Shown here: piece after piece, positions 6,013 through 14,829 of the stretch
Position numbering within the stretch: position 1 is the stretch's first letter
Layout: every line of letters begins with the position of its first letter
Program-made: the position numbers and the translations under genes
Source: Anaerolineae bacterium
Lineage (GTDB): Bacteria > Chloroflexota > Anaerolineae > JAAYZQ01
NCBI GenBank assembly: GCA_016929795.1
Contig: JAFGIA010000423.1
Span: forward strand, 1 to 23,440
Direction of reading: 5' to 3'
Length of the DNA: 23,440 nt
The notes under the pieces: generated by a model
Told to the model about the DNA's origin: nothing
Databases searched by the model: none
Seen by the model: the letters and a program-made list of their open reading frames with translations, nothing else

Positions 6013-9000
6013 ACTGCCTCCTTCCACACGATGGTGATACACGTCCCATTGCCCGGGCAGCTGTCGATCCGGCACGAAGCACCGATGGCAGACGCTCGCT
6101 CACGGATAATGCCGATGCCGAGACGGTCTGTCGGGATGGTGACAGGGTCAAAACCACGCCCGTCGTCAGCAATGCAAAGCTCGACGCGCGCACGCTCGGG
6201 CTGCTTGCCATCCGGTTCCGGACAGTGCAAACGGACCTGCACCTGGCGGGCCTGTGCGTGCTTGACCACATTGTTCAGTGCCTCCTGGGCAATGCGATAG
6301 AGTGCCACGTGCACGTCGTCGGGCAGTGGGCAGAGATCGCCGACAGCGACGTCGACGGGGATACCAGCTCGCCCGGCGACGGCCTCACCCAGTTGGCGGA
6401 TCAGGTCGCGCAGGTTCGACTCGATCAGGACGGCCGGGCGCAGCTCCAGGAGGAGGGTCCGCATCTCAGCCAGGGCGCCGCGGCTCAACTGCCGCAACTC
6501 ACCCAGGAGCTCACGGCCCTCATTGGGGTCGTTCTCCCACATTTCGGGCAGCGCCTCGGCGAGCAGGCTGGCTGAAAAGAGCGTCTGCGTCACTGCGTCG
6601 TGCAACTCACGTGCCAGACGGCTGCGCTCCTCCATAATCGCCAACTGCTGTGCTTGCTCGTAGAGTCTGGCATTCTCGATCGTGATCGCGGCCTGGTTTG
6701 CCAACGACTGAAGAACGTTCAGATCGCTCTCATCGAAAGCATTAACACGCTCGCTCTGAACGTTGATGACGCCGATGACGTGGTCTTTGGTCTTCATCGG
6801 CACGGCTAGTTCCGACCGGCTTGAAAAAGTGGTGGCCTGCACGTAGCGGGCTTCCTGGCTGACGTCGGGCACCAGGAGCGGCTCGCCCGTTGCGGCGACC
6901 CAGCCTGTGACACTGCTCTGGTCGACAGGCAGGTGAAACTGGTCGAATCGATCCCCCTCGACGCGACTGGCGCGCGTTTTGAACACCAGATCTGTCTCTT
7001 CCACCAGGCCGATCTCGACAAGGTAATAGTCAAACGCCTTCTGAATCAGCCGTGCCACCTGGTCGATGACTTCTTCGACGGTCAGGAGGGACGCGACGCG
7101 GCTGCCCACCTCGCTGATGACACGGAACTGCTCGGCGCGACGCTGCTCGGCCTTGAACAACTGCGCATTCTTGATCGCCACGGCCGCCTGGGTGGCCAAC
7201 GACTCGAGCATTGCCAGATCACTCTGATCAAAAGCATTCAAACGGTTGCTCTGGACGTCGAGCACGCCAATGATCTCACCCTTGACCTGGAGCGGAACGA
7301 TGGCTTCCGATTGTGTCCGGCTGCCTTCCATGTGCACATAGCGTGGATCGAGGCGGACGTCGGGGATGAGGAGCGAACGGCCGGTAGCCGCTACCCACCC
7401 GGTGATCCCCTCCTGGCCGACCTTGAGGCGCGAGGGACTGAACTCAAACTCGGGATCATCCCACAAAACCCCGGCACCTACCTTGTAGACGGCACAATCA
7501 CCCTCGACGAGGGCGATCCCAACGTGGTCGTAGGCAAACGCTTCCTGGATCAGGCGCACAACCTGGCTCAGCACCTCGTCGATCTCCAGAATCGACGTCA
7601 CTCTCTGCCCTACCTCGCCGATGACGCGAAACTGCTCAGCGCGACGCTGTTCGGCATTGAAGAGGCGTGCATTCTCGATAGCCGTAGCCGCCTGGTTGGC
7701 AAAGGCCACGAGAAGGTCAAGGTCGTTGCGGTCGAACTCGGCCTGGCCTCCAAGCTTGTCGATCAAGATCAAGCTGCCGACGACCTGCCCCTTGATGACG
7801 AGCGGCACGCCGGCCGCGTTCCGCACCGGCCGGCCGAGTTTCGAGTCCATCAGCGCCAGTGCATCGTGATCCACCCGGGAGTCGCCAGGCAGGTCGAGAG
7901 CGATGGTCGGCTGGTTGTGAAGGGCAATCCAGCCCGACAGTCCGCGATCCAACGGGGTACGATAGCCAATGCCGGCCACACCAGCGCCCACACACGCCAC
8001 CGGTTCATCCTCCATCCGGTCCCAGTCGACCAGGTTCAGGATGCCGGCGCCTGCCTGGAAGAGCGCTGAGGCCTGCTGGGTGATCAGGTGTAGGAGATGG
8101 TCGATCTGGAGCGTGCTGGCGACAGCGGTCGAAGTCTCTTGCAGCGCCGTGATCTGTGCCAGGCGGTGCTCGGTATCGGCATACAGGCGTGCGTTTTCGA
8201 CGGCTACAGCCACCTGCCCGGCGATAGAGGTGAGCAGATCCAGGTCCTCTTCTTCCAGAGGCGTGCTGTCCTTGCTCATCACGAACAAGGAGCCGAGCAC
8301 CTCCCCCCTCGATAAAAGGGGTGCGATCGCGACGGACCGGTAGCCTTCATCAGTCACTGCCAGGCGTGTGAGGCGGCCGTCGGCGGCAAGATCGTTGATG
8401 AGAAGCGGCTTGCCCGTCGCAGCTACATGCCCCGAAAATCCTTCCCCAACCTGCAGGTTATCGATAGCGGCCAGTAGCGACGGACCAATTCCCCTGTGTG
8501 CCACGACCTTGAGCACCTGATCATGATCGGGGTCCGATGAGCTATTTCGCTGGAGCAGGTAGATGCCTCCCGCCTCCCGCCCGGTGACGTCCAGGGTTTT
8601 CTCGAGCGCGCCGCCGAGGATCTGCTCCAGGTTGAGAGAGGCGCTGACGACTGAGGCAATGGCGTTGAGCGCCGACAGCTCGCCGGTGCGGACTGTGACC
8701 TGCTGTTCGAGGGCACGCGCCCGTGCTTCGACACTGCGCACCCGAAACCGGTAACCGCCCACCAGGGCACCGACCACGAGCACGGCAGCGAGCCCACGGA
8801 ACCACCACGTGGCCCACACCGGCGGCGCGACGGCGATGGCCAGGGAAGCCCCCGTCTCGTTCCACACACCGTCGGCGTTGGCCGCCTTGACACGAAAGAC
8901 ATAGTCGCGCGGTGGCAGGCTGGTGTAGGTGGCAAAGCGCCGCTTCCCGGCGGCGATCCACTCCTCGTCAAAGCCTTCGAGCATGTAGGCATACTGCACG

Positions 9001-11603
9001 CGCTCAGGCATGGCGTAATAGAGGGCGGCGAACTCGAACGACACAACGCGATCCCGGTACGACAGGCGGGCCGATTGTGCGACTTCGATCGAGCGATCCA
9101 GCACACCATCGCTGCCAATCGTGGCTGGCTGATTGGCGAGCAGAAGGCCGGTGATGTACACAGGGGGGGTGTAGGGATCATCCCAAACCTGGTCGGGATA
9201 GAAGGCGTTGATCCCCTCCACTCCGCCCAACAAGATCTCGCCGTCCGGTGCCGCGTAGGCGGCGTAGGCGTTGAACTCGTTGCTCTGCAAGCCGTCGAGG
9301 TGAGAATAGTTCCTGAAGGTTTCGGCCTGCAGATCAAAGCGCGACAGGCCCCGGTTCGTGCTCAGCCAGAGATGTGTGTCAGCGCCTACCACCCGCTCGG
9401 GCAAGATGGCATACACCACGTCGTTGGGCAGGCCGTCCTCCTCCCGGTAATGGCTCCAGGTGCCTGTGGCCAGGTCAAGGCGCTGAAAGCCATCGCCATT
9501 GGTACCACTCCACACCGTGCCCTTCTGGTCGTCATAGATCCAGAGGATCGAGACGTCGCTCAGGCTGTGTGGGTTGTCCGGGTCGTGGCGGTAGTGAACA
9601 AAGGTTTCTGTCGCCGGGTCAAAGTGGTCCAGGCCGGTAGCAGTGGCGATCCAAAGGGTGCCGGCGCTGCCCGGAAAGAGCCTGGTAATGATGTCGTCGC
9701 CCAGGGCCTCGGGATTGGCGGGGTCCGCTTTGTAGGTGTGGACGATCTCTCCCGCTGCCGGGTCAAAGCGGGCCAGGCCGATCCTGCTGAGGGCGAGCCA
9801 GAGATCGTCACTTTCGCGGTCGGGGAGGATGGCCGAGACGAGCCCCACCTGAGGCGCGACGCGGGGGAGGACGAGCTGGAAATCGATCTTGCCACCGGCT
9901 GCCGGCAGGCCTTTGTGCAGGCCCAGCCCACTTCCAAGCCAAAGCGTGCCCGCATCATCCTCGTAGAGCGCGTAAGGCATGATGTCGGGGATAGCGGGAT
10001 CGACCTCGTAGAAGGTAAATATACCGGTACGCCGATCCCAGTGATTTACCCCGGCGCCCGTCGCAATCCACAACCGTTCTACATGCCCGTCAGGGTCGAT
10101 GGCCGACGCCGGGGCATGGAAAGAGAAAACAGAGTTGTTGCTCTGCCGCTCCATGGGTGCTGCGCTGACGGCATAGTAGGGAAACCTGGCCCAGGTGGGG
10201 TGGTAGAAGCTGATGCCGCCGGCGTCGGTGCCCAGCCACACGCCGCCTGATTCGTCCTCGTGAAAAGCTGTGATCGAATCATCGCTCAGGGTACGAGCGT
10301 CAATCGGGTCGTGCTGGTAGTGGGTAAAGCAGCCGGTCTGCCGGTCATATAGGTCGACACCACCGGCAAAGGTGTGAAACCAGAGCGTGCCCTGCCGGTC
10401 CTCGCGCATGAGGAGCACGGCATTGTGGCTCAGGCTGCACGGATCATCCGGATCGTGGAGGAAACGGGTGATCTCGCCCGTGTCGGGGTCGAGTCGCTCC
10501 AGGCCAAGGCGCTCGAACGTATTGTCGAGCTTGCGCTCGGCGGAAGCCACCCAGAGCTTGCCGTCACGGTCCTCGAGCAGGGAGCGGACCGAGTTGCCGG
10601 AAAAGGTGTTCGGATCGCCCGGGCTGTAAGGATACGGCCTGAAGCGCCCCGTATCGCGGTCGAGCTGGTGCAAGCCGCCGTAGGTTGTTCCAACCCACAA
10701 CCGGCCGCTTCGATCCTCATAGAGGTGGGCGACGTAAGGGCTGCGCAGCACGCCAGGTTCAGGCAGGGTCTCAGTGTCAGCGTGGTATGGATAACGGACG
10801 AAGGATGCGGCTTGGGGATCGTAACGCACGAGTCCCTCACCGGTGCCGAACCAGAGGGTGCCGGCGCTGTCCTCATAGATAGTATATACCTTGTTGTCAT
10901 CCACACCTTCCCGGCTTGCATCGTCGAGATCCTCACTGTAGTACACGAGGTGATCCGTGTCGGGGTCGTATTGGACCAGGCCGCCGCCGTAGGTGCCGAT
11001 CCACAATCTGCCGCTGCTGTCTCCATAGAGCGTGAGGATGTTGTACGCACCCCGACGGTTTGGATCCTTCGCCTCGATAGGATAATGCTCAAATCGATCC
11101 ATCGCCAGGTCATAACGGTGGAGGACACTGTCGTCGGTGACAAACCAGAGGTTGTCGCGTCGATCTCGATGACAGTGCATGATCCAATTCGAGGTCAGGC
11201 TGCCGGGGTCGTTGGGATCGCGCTTGTAAACCCAAAAGTCGTAGCCGTCGTAGCGGTTCAGGCCGTCCTGAGTGCCGAACCAGATAAAGCCGCGGCTATC
11301 CTGGGCGATGCAGGTGATGGTGCTTTGCGAGAGGCCATCTTCAATGGTGAGCCGGCGAAACGGGAGGCGGCGGCCGGCGCCGGCCAGGGCCGGCCCCTTC
11401 GTACCGCCAAAATCCGCGGGGGTGGGTACGGCAGTGGGCGCGGCGAGGTGAGAGACAGATTCCGCTGCCATGCCGACACGCGCAGCAACAGGCGACGCAC
11501 AACTGTCCACGCTGCACATGATCGCGAGCAGTGCCGCCGCCACCAACCAGGCCATGCCCTTCCGGGCGGGCTTTGCCACGCTACGTCCGAGTTTCAACGT
11601 CAT
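6009..11603 (-). CDS. Giant sensor histidine kinase: 14 propeller repeats, Y_Y_Y, 4 GAF, HisKA_3, HATPase_c
   Basis: A 1,864-residue membrane sensor kinase. A hydrophobic signal or membrane segment (about 17-36) exports a sensor region of 14 Reg_prop-like repeats (about 88-805; motif EDxxGxLWxGTxxGGLxxYDxxT), enough for two seven-bladed beta-propellers. A Y_Y_Y domain follows (about 840-925), then one membrane helix (about 932-952). Inside the cell are four GAF domains (about 975-1140, 1150-1310, 1322-1480, 1493-1645), each introduced by a short helical linker. HisKA_3 carries phospho-acceptor His1668 in ARELHDAV. HATPase_c shows EALNNVVKHA, ADDGRGFD and RLGIGIIRERA. The external part resembles the polysaccharide-sensing systems of Bacteroidota, but the output here is a separate NarL-type regulator, coupled through a GTGA overlap. 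ATG 11603 has GAGGGGAG close upstream; Met17 is an alternative start. The ligand is unknown. Confidence 0.95.
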   Translation of the reverse strand: MTLKLGRSVAKPARKGMAWLVAAALLAIMCSVDSCASPVAARVGMAAESVSHLAAPTAVPTPADFGGTKGPALAGAGRRLPFRRLTIEDGLSQSTITCIAQDSRGFIWFGTQDGLNRYDGYDFWVYKRDPNDPGSLTSNWIMHCHRDRRDNLWFVTDDSVLHRYDLAMDRFEHYPIEAKDPNRRGAYNILTLYGDSSGRLWIGTYGGGLVQYDPDTDHLVYYSEDLDDASREGVDDNKVYTIYEDSAGTLWFGTGEGLVRYDPQAASFVRYPYHADTETLPEPGVLRSPYVAHLYEDRSGRLWVGTTYGGLHQLDRDTGRFRPYPYSPGDPNTFSGNSVRSLLEDRDGKLWVASAERKLDNTFERLGLERLDPDTGEITRFLHDPDDPCSLSHNAVLLMREDRQGTLWFHTFAGGVDLYDRQTGCFTHYQHDPIDARTLSDDSITAFHEDESGGVWLGTDAGGISFYHPTWARFPYYAVSAAPMERQSNNSVFSFHAPASAIDPDGHVERLWIATGAGVNHWDRRTGIFTFYEVDPAIPDIMPYALYEDDAGTLWLGSGLGLHKGLPAAGGKIDFQLVLPRVAPQVGLVSAILPDRESDDLWLALSRIGLARFDPAAGEIVHTYKADPANPEALGDDIITRLFPGSAGTLWIATATGLDHFDPATETFVHYRHDPDNPHSLSDVSILWIYDDQKGTVWSGTNGDGFQRLDLATGTWSHYREEDGLPNDVVYAILPERVVGADTHLWLSTNRGLSRFDLQAETFRNYSHLDGLQSNEFNAYAAYAAPDGEILLGGVEGINAFYPDQVWDDPYTPPVYITGLLLANQPATIGSDGVLDRSIEVAQSARLSYRDRVVSFEFAALYYAMPERVQYAYMLEGFDEEWIAAGKRRFATYTSLPPRDYVFRVKAANADGVWNETGASLAIAVAPPVWATWWFRGLAAVLVVGALVGGYRFRVRSVEARARALEQQVTVRTGELSALNAIASVVSASLNLEQILGGALEKTLDVTGREAGGIYLLQRNSSSDPDHDQVLKVVAHRGIGPSLLAAIDNLQVGEGFSGHVAATGKPLLINDLAADGRLTRLAVTDEGYRSVAIAPLLSRGEVLGSLFVMSKDSTPLEEEDLDLLTSIAGQVAVAVENARLYADTEHRLAQITALQETSTAVASTLQIDHLLHLITQQASALFQAGAGILNLVDWDRMEDEPVACVGAGVAGIGYRTPLDRGLSGWIALHNQPTIALDLPGDSRVDHDALALMDSKLGRPVRNAAGVPLVIKGQVVGSLILIDKLGGQAEFDRNDLDLLVAFANQAATAIENARLFNAEQRRAEQFRVIGEVGQRVTSILEIDEVLSQVVRLIQEAFAYDHVGIALVEGDCAVYKVGAGVLWDDPEFEFSPSRLKVGQEGITGWVAATGRSLLIPDVRLDPRYVHMEGSRTQSEAIVPLQVKGEIIGVLDVQSNRLNAFDQSDLAMLESLATQAAVAIKNAQLFKAEQRRAEQFRVISEVGSRVASLLTVEEVIDQVARLIQKAFDYYLVEIGLVEETDLVFKTRASRVEGDRFDQFHLPVDQSSVTGWVAATGEPLLVPDVSQEARYVQATTFSSRSELAVPMKTKDHVIGVINVQSERVNAFDESDLNVLQSLANQAAITIENARLYEQAQQLAIMEERSRLARELHDAVTQTLFSASLLAEALPEMWENDPNEGRELLGELRQLSRGALAEMRTLLLELRPAVLIESNLRDLIRQLGEAVAGRAGIPVDVAVGDLCPLPDDVHVALYRIAQEALNNVVKHAQARQVQVRLHCPEPDGKQPERARVELCIADDGRGFDPVTIPTDRLGIGIIRERASAIGASCRIDSCPGNGTCITIVWKEAV

Positions 11604-11651
11604 CTCCCCTCGACTGGAGGGAACCTATTCTCGTCGCTATTCTGCCTCACT

Positions 11652-11680
11652 ATCTTATCACAACTTGCTCATTCTGGCAA
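11652..11680 (-). promoter_or_regulatory. Extended -10 promoter for the sensor kinase operon
   Basis: On the minus strand, TTGCCA (11680-11675), a 17-nt spacer and TAAGAT (11657-11652), preceded by TGA so that it reads TGnTAAGAT, an extended -10. The predicted start near 11645 leaves a leader of about 42 nt to the ATG at 11603. Confidence 0.7.
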
Positions 11681-11700
11681 TAGGTCGTGCACAACCGAAA

Positions 11701-11760
11701 GGCTGACTAGTCTTCCTCCTGACGCCACTATATCACGCCCGTGCACGGGGCGCATCAGCC
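11701..11760. promoter_or_regulatory. Nested palindromes upstream of the kinase promoter
   Basis: An outer inverted repeat GGCTGA/TCAGCC (11701-11706 with 11755-11760) encloses a 12-bp perfect palindrome CCCGTGCACGGG (11738-11749), and an 8-bp palindrome GACTAGTC lies at 11704-11711. The region sits between the toroid gene stop (11824) and the kinase promoter. It could serve as a weak terminator or as an operator for autoregulation. Confidence 0.4.
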
Positions 11761-11823
11761 AGTGGGGGAGTTTCTTGTTAGCCAGGTGGGCAATACGGCA
11801 GGCGATGTTGGGGAAGCCAGGCG

Positions 11824-12816
11824 TCAAAACTGACGGCCGCTTTGCTTCATAATGCGCAGGGCGAGGAAGGTGAGCCAGGGGGATGGATTCTTTTTGTCGG
11901 CGAACGACCAGCCTTTCCACGCCTTGTACATCGACGTGGCAGTGTAGCGGCCCTCCGTGTCGGCCTGGGCGGCGATGGTCTCGACCATTTCGCGGAAACG
12001 CGGGTCATCGTGGAGGAAGGGAAAACGGCTGAGAACGCCGGTGACGTGGAGGATATCGTACCACACAAAGGGGTACTTGAGCTTTCGAAAGTCGGTGCCG
12101 ATGCCAAACAGGTACATCTTGCGCTCGCCCTGCTGCTCCCAGTGCGACAGGAGCATCTCGGCGCCGGCGCGGGCCGCGCTGCCGTCGAGCAGGTCGGGCC
12201 GGCCGTGGGCAGCAGCAGCGGCGATGGCCTTCAGGGCATAGACGTTGGCGATGGGACAGGGATCATCCTTGCGCCCGGGCCCACGAAACTTGCCAATATC
12301 AGGCGAGCCGACGCAGCGCCAGCCGTTGTCGTCGACGAGTGAGATGAGATGGTTGACAGCGCGCTGGATGCGCGTGTCGGTGCCAACGCCGAGACCAAGG
12401 AGGATGTAGAGAACCGTGGGCGCGTCGCACACGATCCAGGTCCAGGCGTCCTCGCCCGAACCACCAAAATTCCTGGGAATATTGATCAGGGTCTGGAAAG
12501 CGCCTTCGGGTGCCTGGTGGGCGAGGAAGGCATCGACGGCAGGTGCTATGCCGGGGTCGTCTGCTTGCAGGCCGAAATCCGCCAGGGTGCTGAGGGCATA
12601 GATGGCGTGCCCTGCATCGTTGTGGCGCTGGAGGGGCGAGGTGCCCCAGGTGGTGGCGTGCGCAACAAGGGCCTCGATCTGGGGGTGGGCAAGCATGTCG
12701 GCGCGGGCGGCACGCACTTCCGGGTCATCCGCGGGGCGGTCAAGCAGGTCGAGGAGGGTGCGATAGCGAGTCCAGGGCTCGGAGGAGGTGAGCAGCCAGT
12801 GCGTGGTTTCGCTCAC
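11824..12816 (-). CDS. Alpha/alpha-toroid (prenyltransferase/squalene-cyclase-like repeat) protein, copy A
   Basis: A 330-residue soluble protein with no signal peptide. Repeated helical units such as HNDAGHAIYALSTLADFGLQ, DAWTWIVCDAPTVLYILLGLG and NVYALKAIAAAAAHGRPDLL suggest the alpha/alpha barrel seen in terpene cyclases, prenyltransferase beta subunits and related proteins. I see no DxDD cyclase motif, so cyclase activity is not supported. Similar proteins are usually annotated only as prenyltransferase/squalene-oxidase repeat proteins. The GTG start at 12816 is chosen because AAGGAG lies 6 nt upstream and its GTGA overlaps the stop of the HEAT-repeat gene by 4 nt; the longer frame to 13191 is a shadow of that gene. 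It is the last gene of the cluster. Function is unknown; a scaffold or small-molecule-binding role is possible. Confidence 0.85.
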   Translation of the reverse strand: MSETTHWLLTSSEPWTRYRTLLDLLDRPADDPEVRAARADMLAHPQIEALVAHATTWGTSPLQRHNDAGHAIYALSTLADFGLQADDPGIAPAVDAFLAHQAPEGAFQTLINIPRNFGGSGEDAWTWIVCDAPTVLYILLGLGVGTDTRIQRAVNHLISLVDDNGWRCVGSPDIGKFRGPGRKDDPCPIANVYALKAIAAAAAHGRPDLLDGSAARAGAEMLLSHWEQQGERKMYLFGIGTDFRKLKYPFVWYDILHVTGVLSRFPFLHDDPRFREMVETIAAQADTEGRYTATSMYKAWKGWSFADKKNPSPWLTFLALRIMKQSGRQF

Positions 12817-13457
12817 CAGTCGCTCCTTTCTTGTACGATCCTGGCTGCCAATCGCCGAACATTGGCACGCTTGGCTTCCAGGCAGATCCGCGCCGCCGCC
12901 ACCACCTCGGCCGCTAACTTGGGCTCGACGGCAAGGAGCTTTTCCATGCCCTCGAGGACCAGTTTCGCGTGTTTGCCTTCCCACGCCTCTAGCGCGTCCG
13001 CAAGCAGCGGAAATGCCCGCCTCGCCGGCTCCGGCCCACTGCGGCCATATTCGCCCAGCGCTTTGACGGCCGAGTCGCGGACAATGACGCTCCGGTCGTG
13101 TGCGATCTTGTCCGCCAGATCTGGCAGCAGGGGCGCGATCTGGCCGGGTATGAGGGAGGCGACCAGCGCCACGGCGTGGGTCGCCTCCCATCGCACCCGG
13201 GTGTCCTTGTGACCCATCAGCGGAGCGAGGTGTCGAGCATATGGCGCAACCATCGCCGGGTTCTCCTTGGCCACCTCGGTGAACACCTCGACGCAGTCGC
13301 CAAGCAGCTTGTGGTCAGCACCACCCAAACCCTCCGCCACCGCGTCCAGGATCTCGGGGCGCGCCAGTGCCTCGGCCGCCACAACCTTGTTGGACGTCTC
13401 GCTCGGATCACCACTGGCAGAAGACAGCCGATCGAGTACACTGCAAGGGCTGCTCAA
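12813..13457 (-). CDS. HEAT-repeat protein
   Basis: A 214-residue all-helical protein with tandem HEAT-like units, for example HLAPLMGHKDTRVRWEATHA, LADKIAHDRSVIVRDSAVKA and LLADALEAWEGKHAKLVLEG. The recurring pattern of a helix, a D-x-R/V-x-x-R turn and an Ala-rich second helix is typical of HEAT proteins, which act as protein-binding scaffolds. There is no signal peptide. The start is a TTG at 13457 preceded by GGGAGG with 6-nt spacing; no ATG or GTG fits better at the N-terminus. Its stop overlaps the GTG of the downstream toroid gene (GTGA), so the two products are probably made in a fixed ratio and may work together. The partner is unknown. Confidence 0.85.
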   Translation of the reverse strand: MSSPCSVLDRLSSASGDPSETSNKVVAAEALARPEILDAVAEGLGGADHKLLGDCVEVFTEVAKENPAMVAPYARHLAPLMGHKDTRVRWEATHAVALVASLIPGQIAPLLPDLADKIAHDRSVIVRDSAVKALGEYGRSGPEPARRAFPLLADALEAWEGKHAKLVLEGMEKLLAVEPKLAAEVVAAARICLEAKRANVRRLAARIVQERSDW

Positions 13458-13493
13458 AGATGACCTCCCATCACAGTTACCTCCACCCTGGCT

Positions 13494-13850
13494 TCAGGCC
13501 GCCAACGATGCGCGAATGGCGTCGAGCGTGGCCCGTGCATCAGGCACAAAGCCGAAAAAGCGCTCGATCTTTTCGCAGCCATAGTCGGCGCAGTGGCCGC
13601 AGTTGGCAACGTTCAGCGCCATGGCACAGGCACGGATGTCACAGTCGAAGCAGTGACCACACTTGCGCCCCTCGGTGGTTAGACAGCCATCGCAGATGAC
13701 CGAGTCGACGGTGATGTTCGGTGCGTTATACTCGGCGCGCCATTGAGCAGCGACCTGCTCCAAGGCAGCCCGATCACCAGCCTGAGTGGCGATATACGCC
13801 GGGCAGTCACTGCAGTTCAGCCCACAGTAAGCGATGATCTTGTCCATCAT
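13494..13850 (-). CDS. DUF3795-type cysteine-rich protein, copy 1
   Basis: A 118-residue protein with the DUF3795 pattern: IAYCGLNCSDCPAY at residues 6-18 (Cys9, Cys13, Cys16), a middle ICDGC, then a dense CGHC-FDC-RAC-NC-GHC-GC series. The cysteine spacing implies binding of zinc or an iron-sulfur cluster, but this is inference; the family has no established function. ATG 13850 (MMDK) has GGAGG 5 nt upstream; the next codon is also ATG. It lies 12 nt downstream of a clear paralogue (13863-14216), with the two C-termini almost identical (ATLDAIRASLAA versus TTLDAIRASLSA), so they arose by tandem duplication. Confidence 0.92.
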   Translation of the reverse strand: MMDKIIAYCGLNCSDCPAYIATQAGDRAALEQVAAQWRAEYNAPNITVDSVICDGCLTTEGRKCGHCFDCDIRACAMALNVANCGHCADYGCEKIERFFGFVPDARATLDAIRASLAA

Positions 13851-13862
13851 TTTCTCCTCCTC

Positions 13863-14216
13863 TCATGCGCTCAGGCTAGCACGGATGGCATCGAGGGTAG
13901 TACGCGCCTCGGCAGCCATCGACCAAAAGCGTTCAAGCTTGTCACAGGCGTAATCGGCGCAGTGGGCGCAGTTGGCCAGGTTGAGAGCCATGGCGCAGGC
14001 GCGCACATCGCACACGGCACAGTAGCCACACAGGCGCGAGCTGTCAGACTTGCAGCTATCGCACATGGTGCTCTCGGCGGTGGCATCGGGCTGTCCATAA
14101 TGCTCCCTGGCATATACTGCCAGACGATCGAGGGCATCCCAGTCATTCGCCTGAGTGGCGACGTAGGCGGGGCAGTCAGTACAGACGAGTCCACAGTAGG
14201 CGATCATCGGTTCCAT
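13863..14216 (-). CDS. DUF3795-type cysteine-rich protein, copy 2
   Basis: A 117-residue paralogue of the next gene in the operon. It has IAYCGLVCTDCPAYVATQA at the N-terminus, MCDSCKSDSSRLCGYCAVCD in the middle, and ACAMALNLANCAHCADYACDKLERF near the end. Every cysteine cluster of the family is kept, so both copies look functional rather than one decaying. ATG 14216 has AAAGGAGG 7 nt upstream. It follows the GyrI-like gene after 139 nt, a spacer that holds a hairpin (14304-14333), so part of the transcript may end or be processed there. A metal-binding, redox or sensor role is plausible but not shown. Confidence 0.92.
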   Translation of the reverse strand: MEPMIAYCGLVCTDCPAYVATQANDWDALDRLAVYAREHYGQPDATAESTMCDSCKSDSSRLCGYCAVCDVRACAMALNLANCAHCADYACDKLERFWSMAAEARTTLDAIRASLSA

Positions 14217-14303
14217 TTGAGTTCCTCCTTTAGACTGATTCCTTTCTTCGCTTCACAAATTCCTGTCTATTGCTGTCTCTCGGCTCGGCTCGATGGGCTG
14301 CCC

Positions 14304-14333
14304 GTTGTGGCCGGTCTCTGACCGAGCCACAAC
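14304..14333 (-). terminator. Imperfect hairpin after the GyrI-like gene
   Basis: GTTGTGGC (14304-14311) pairs with GCCACAAC (14326-14333), and the inner CGGT/ACCG (14312-14315 with 14321-14324) extends the stem around a 5-nt loop with one bulged base. It lies 22 nt after the stop at 14356. No T-run follows, so attenuation or RNA processing is as likely as termination. Confidence 0.5.
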
Positions 14334-14355
14334 AGGCGCCCGTCGCTCATGGCGG

Positions 14356-14814
14356 TCAAGCCGGCTCGATGGGGATCCAGATCTCCATCTCGGACTCGGG
14401 ACTCTGCGGGTCGAATGCCTCACCATAACGCTCGAACTCGGGACCGCACGCACGGCGATAGTCGGACGCAGGCAGCCACTCTTCGTAGGCAAGATGGAAG
14501 GCATCCATCAGCGCGGGCAGGGTGGTGTGAAAGACGGCATAGGTCTGCTCGGGGACATGCACGGTCGACATGCCCTGCGGCACATCCGCCCCCTCTTGCA
14601 CAGAGACGCCGGCGACATAGTCGAACCTGCCGCTTCCCATGTCGATGTTGTTCATGACACCATAGGCGGCTTCCGGATCGGCCAGGTTCCGAAACTCGCC
14701 CATGCGCGGGCCGAGGCTCTGCCACAGCCCCGCAATTTCGTTGTTCTCGTTCTTGCCCTGGTACTTGAGCCCGGCGACGGTGAAAGCACGTTTGCTGACG
14801 ATTCTCGGCTCCAT
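14356..14814 (-). CDS. GyrI-like / AraC effector-binding-domain protein (Cass2-like)
   Basis: A 152-residue protein consisting of a single GyrI-like small-molecule-binding domain without any DNA-binding part. Family features include the start MEPRIVSKRAFTVAGLKYQG, ENNEIAGLWQSLGPRMGEF, VSVQEGADVPQGMSTVHVPE, FHLAYEEWLPASDYRRACGP and the C-terminal strand EMEIWIPIEPA. Stand-alone members such as Cass2 bind cationic drugs or other organic ligands in a central pocket. ATG 14814 has GAGGAG 7 nt upstream. A longer frame to 15123 is a shadow of the preceding toroid gene. An AT-rich repeat (14830-14871) covers the spacer before it. Within this cluster it may bind the same small molecule the enzymes act on; that is inference. 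Confidence 0.87.
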   Translation of the reverse strand: MEPRIVSKRAFTVAGLKYQGKNENNEIAGLWQSLGPRMGEFRNLADPEAAYGVMNNIDMGSGRFDYVAGVSVQEGADVPQGMSTVHVPEQTYAVFHTTLPALMDAFHLAYEEWLPASDYRRACGPEFERYGEAFDPQSPESEMEIWIPIEPA

Positions 14815-14829
14815 TTGTTTACTCCTCTT

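Noticed and set aside
9075..10250. Plus-strand open frame of 391 codons opposite the propeller region of the kinase
   Set aside because: It is a long frame produced by high GC content antisense to a gene with clear domains; it contains no recognisable motifs.
10374..11852. Plus-strand open frame of 492 codons opposite the kinase N-terminus
   Set aside because: It is antisense to repeated propeller units and runs through the mapped promoter region; its own repeats only mirror those of the kinase.
11669..11920. Minus-strand 83-codon frame over the spacer before the kinase, with protein-like residues
   Set aside because: It has no Shine-Dalgarno at its start, overlaps the end of the toroid gene and crosses the kinase promoter; probably chance.
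13494..14216. Tandem DUF3795 genes considered as a frame-split single gene
   Set aside because: Each copy has its own Shine-Dalgarno and all cysteine motifs, so they are two intact paralogues.
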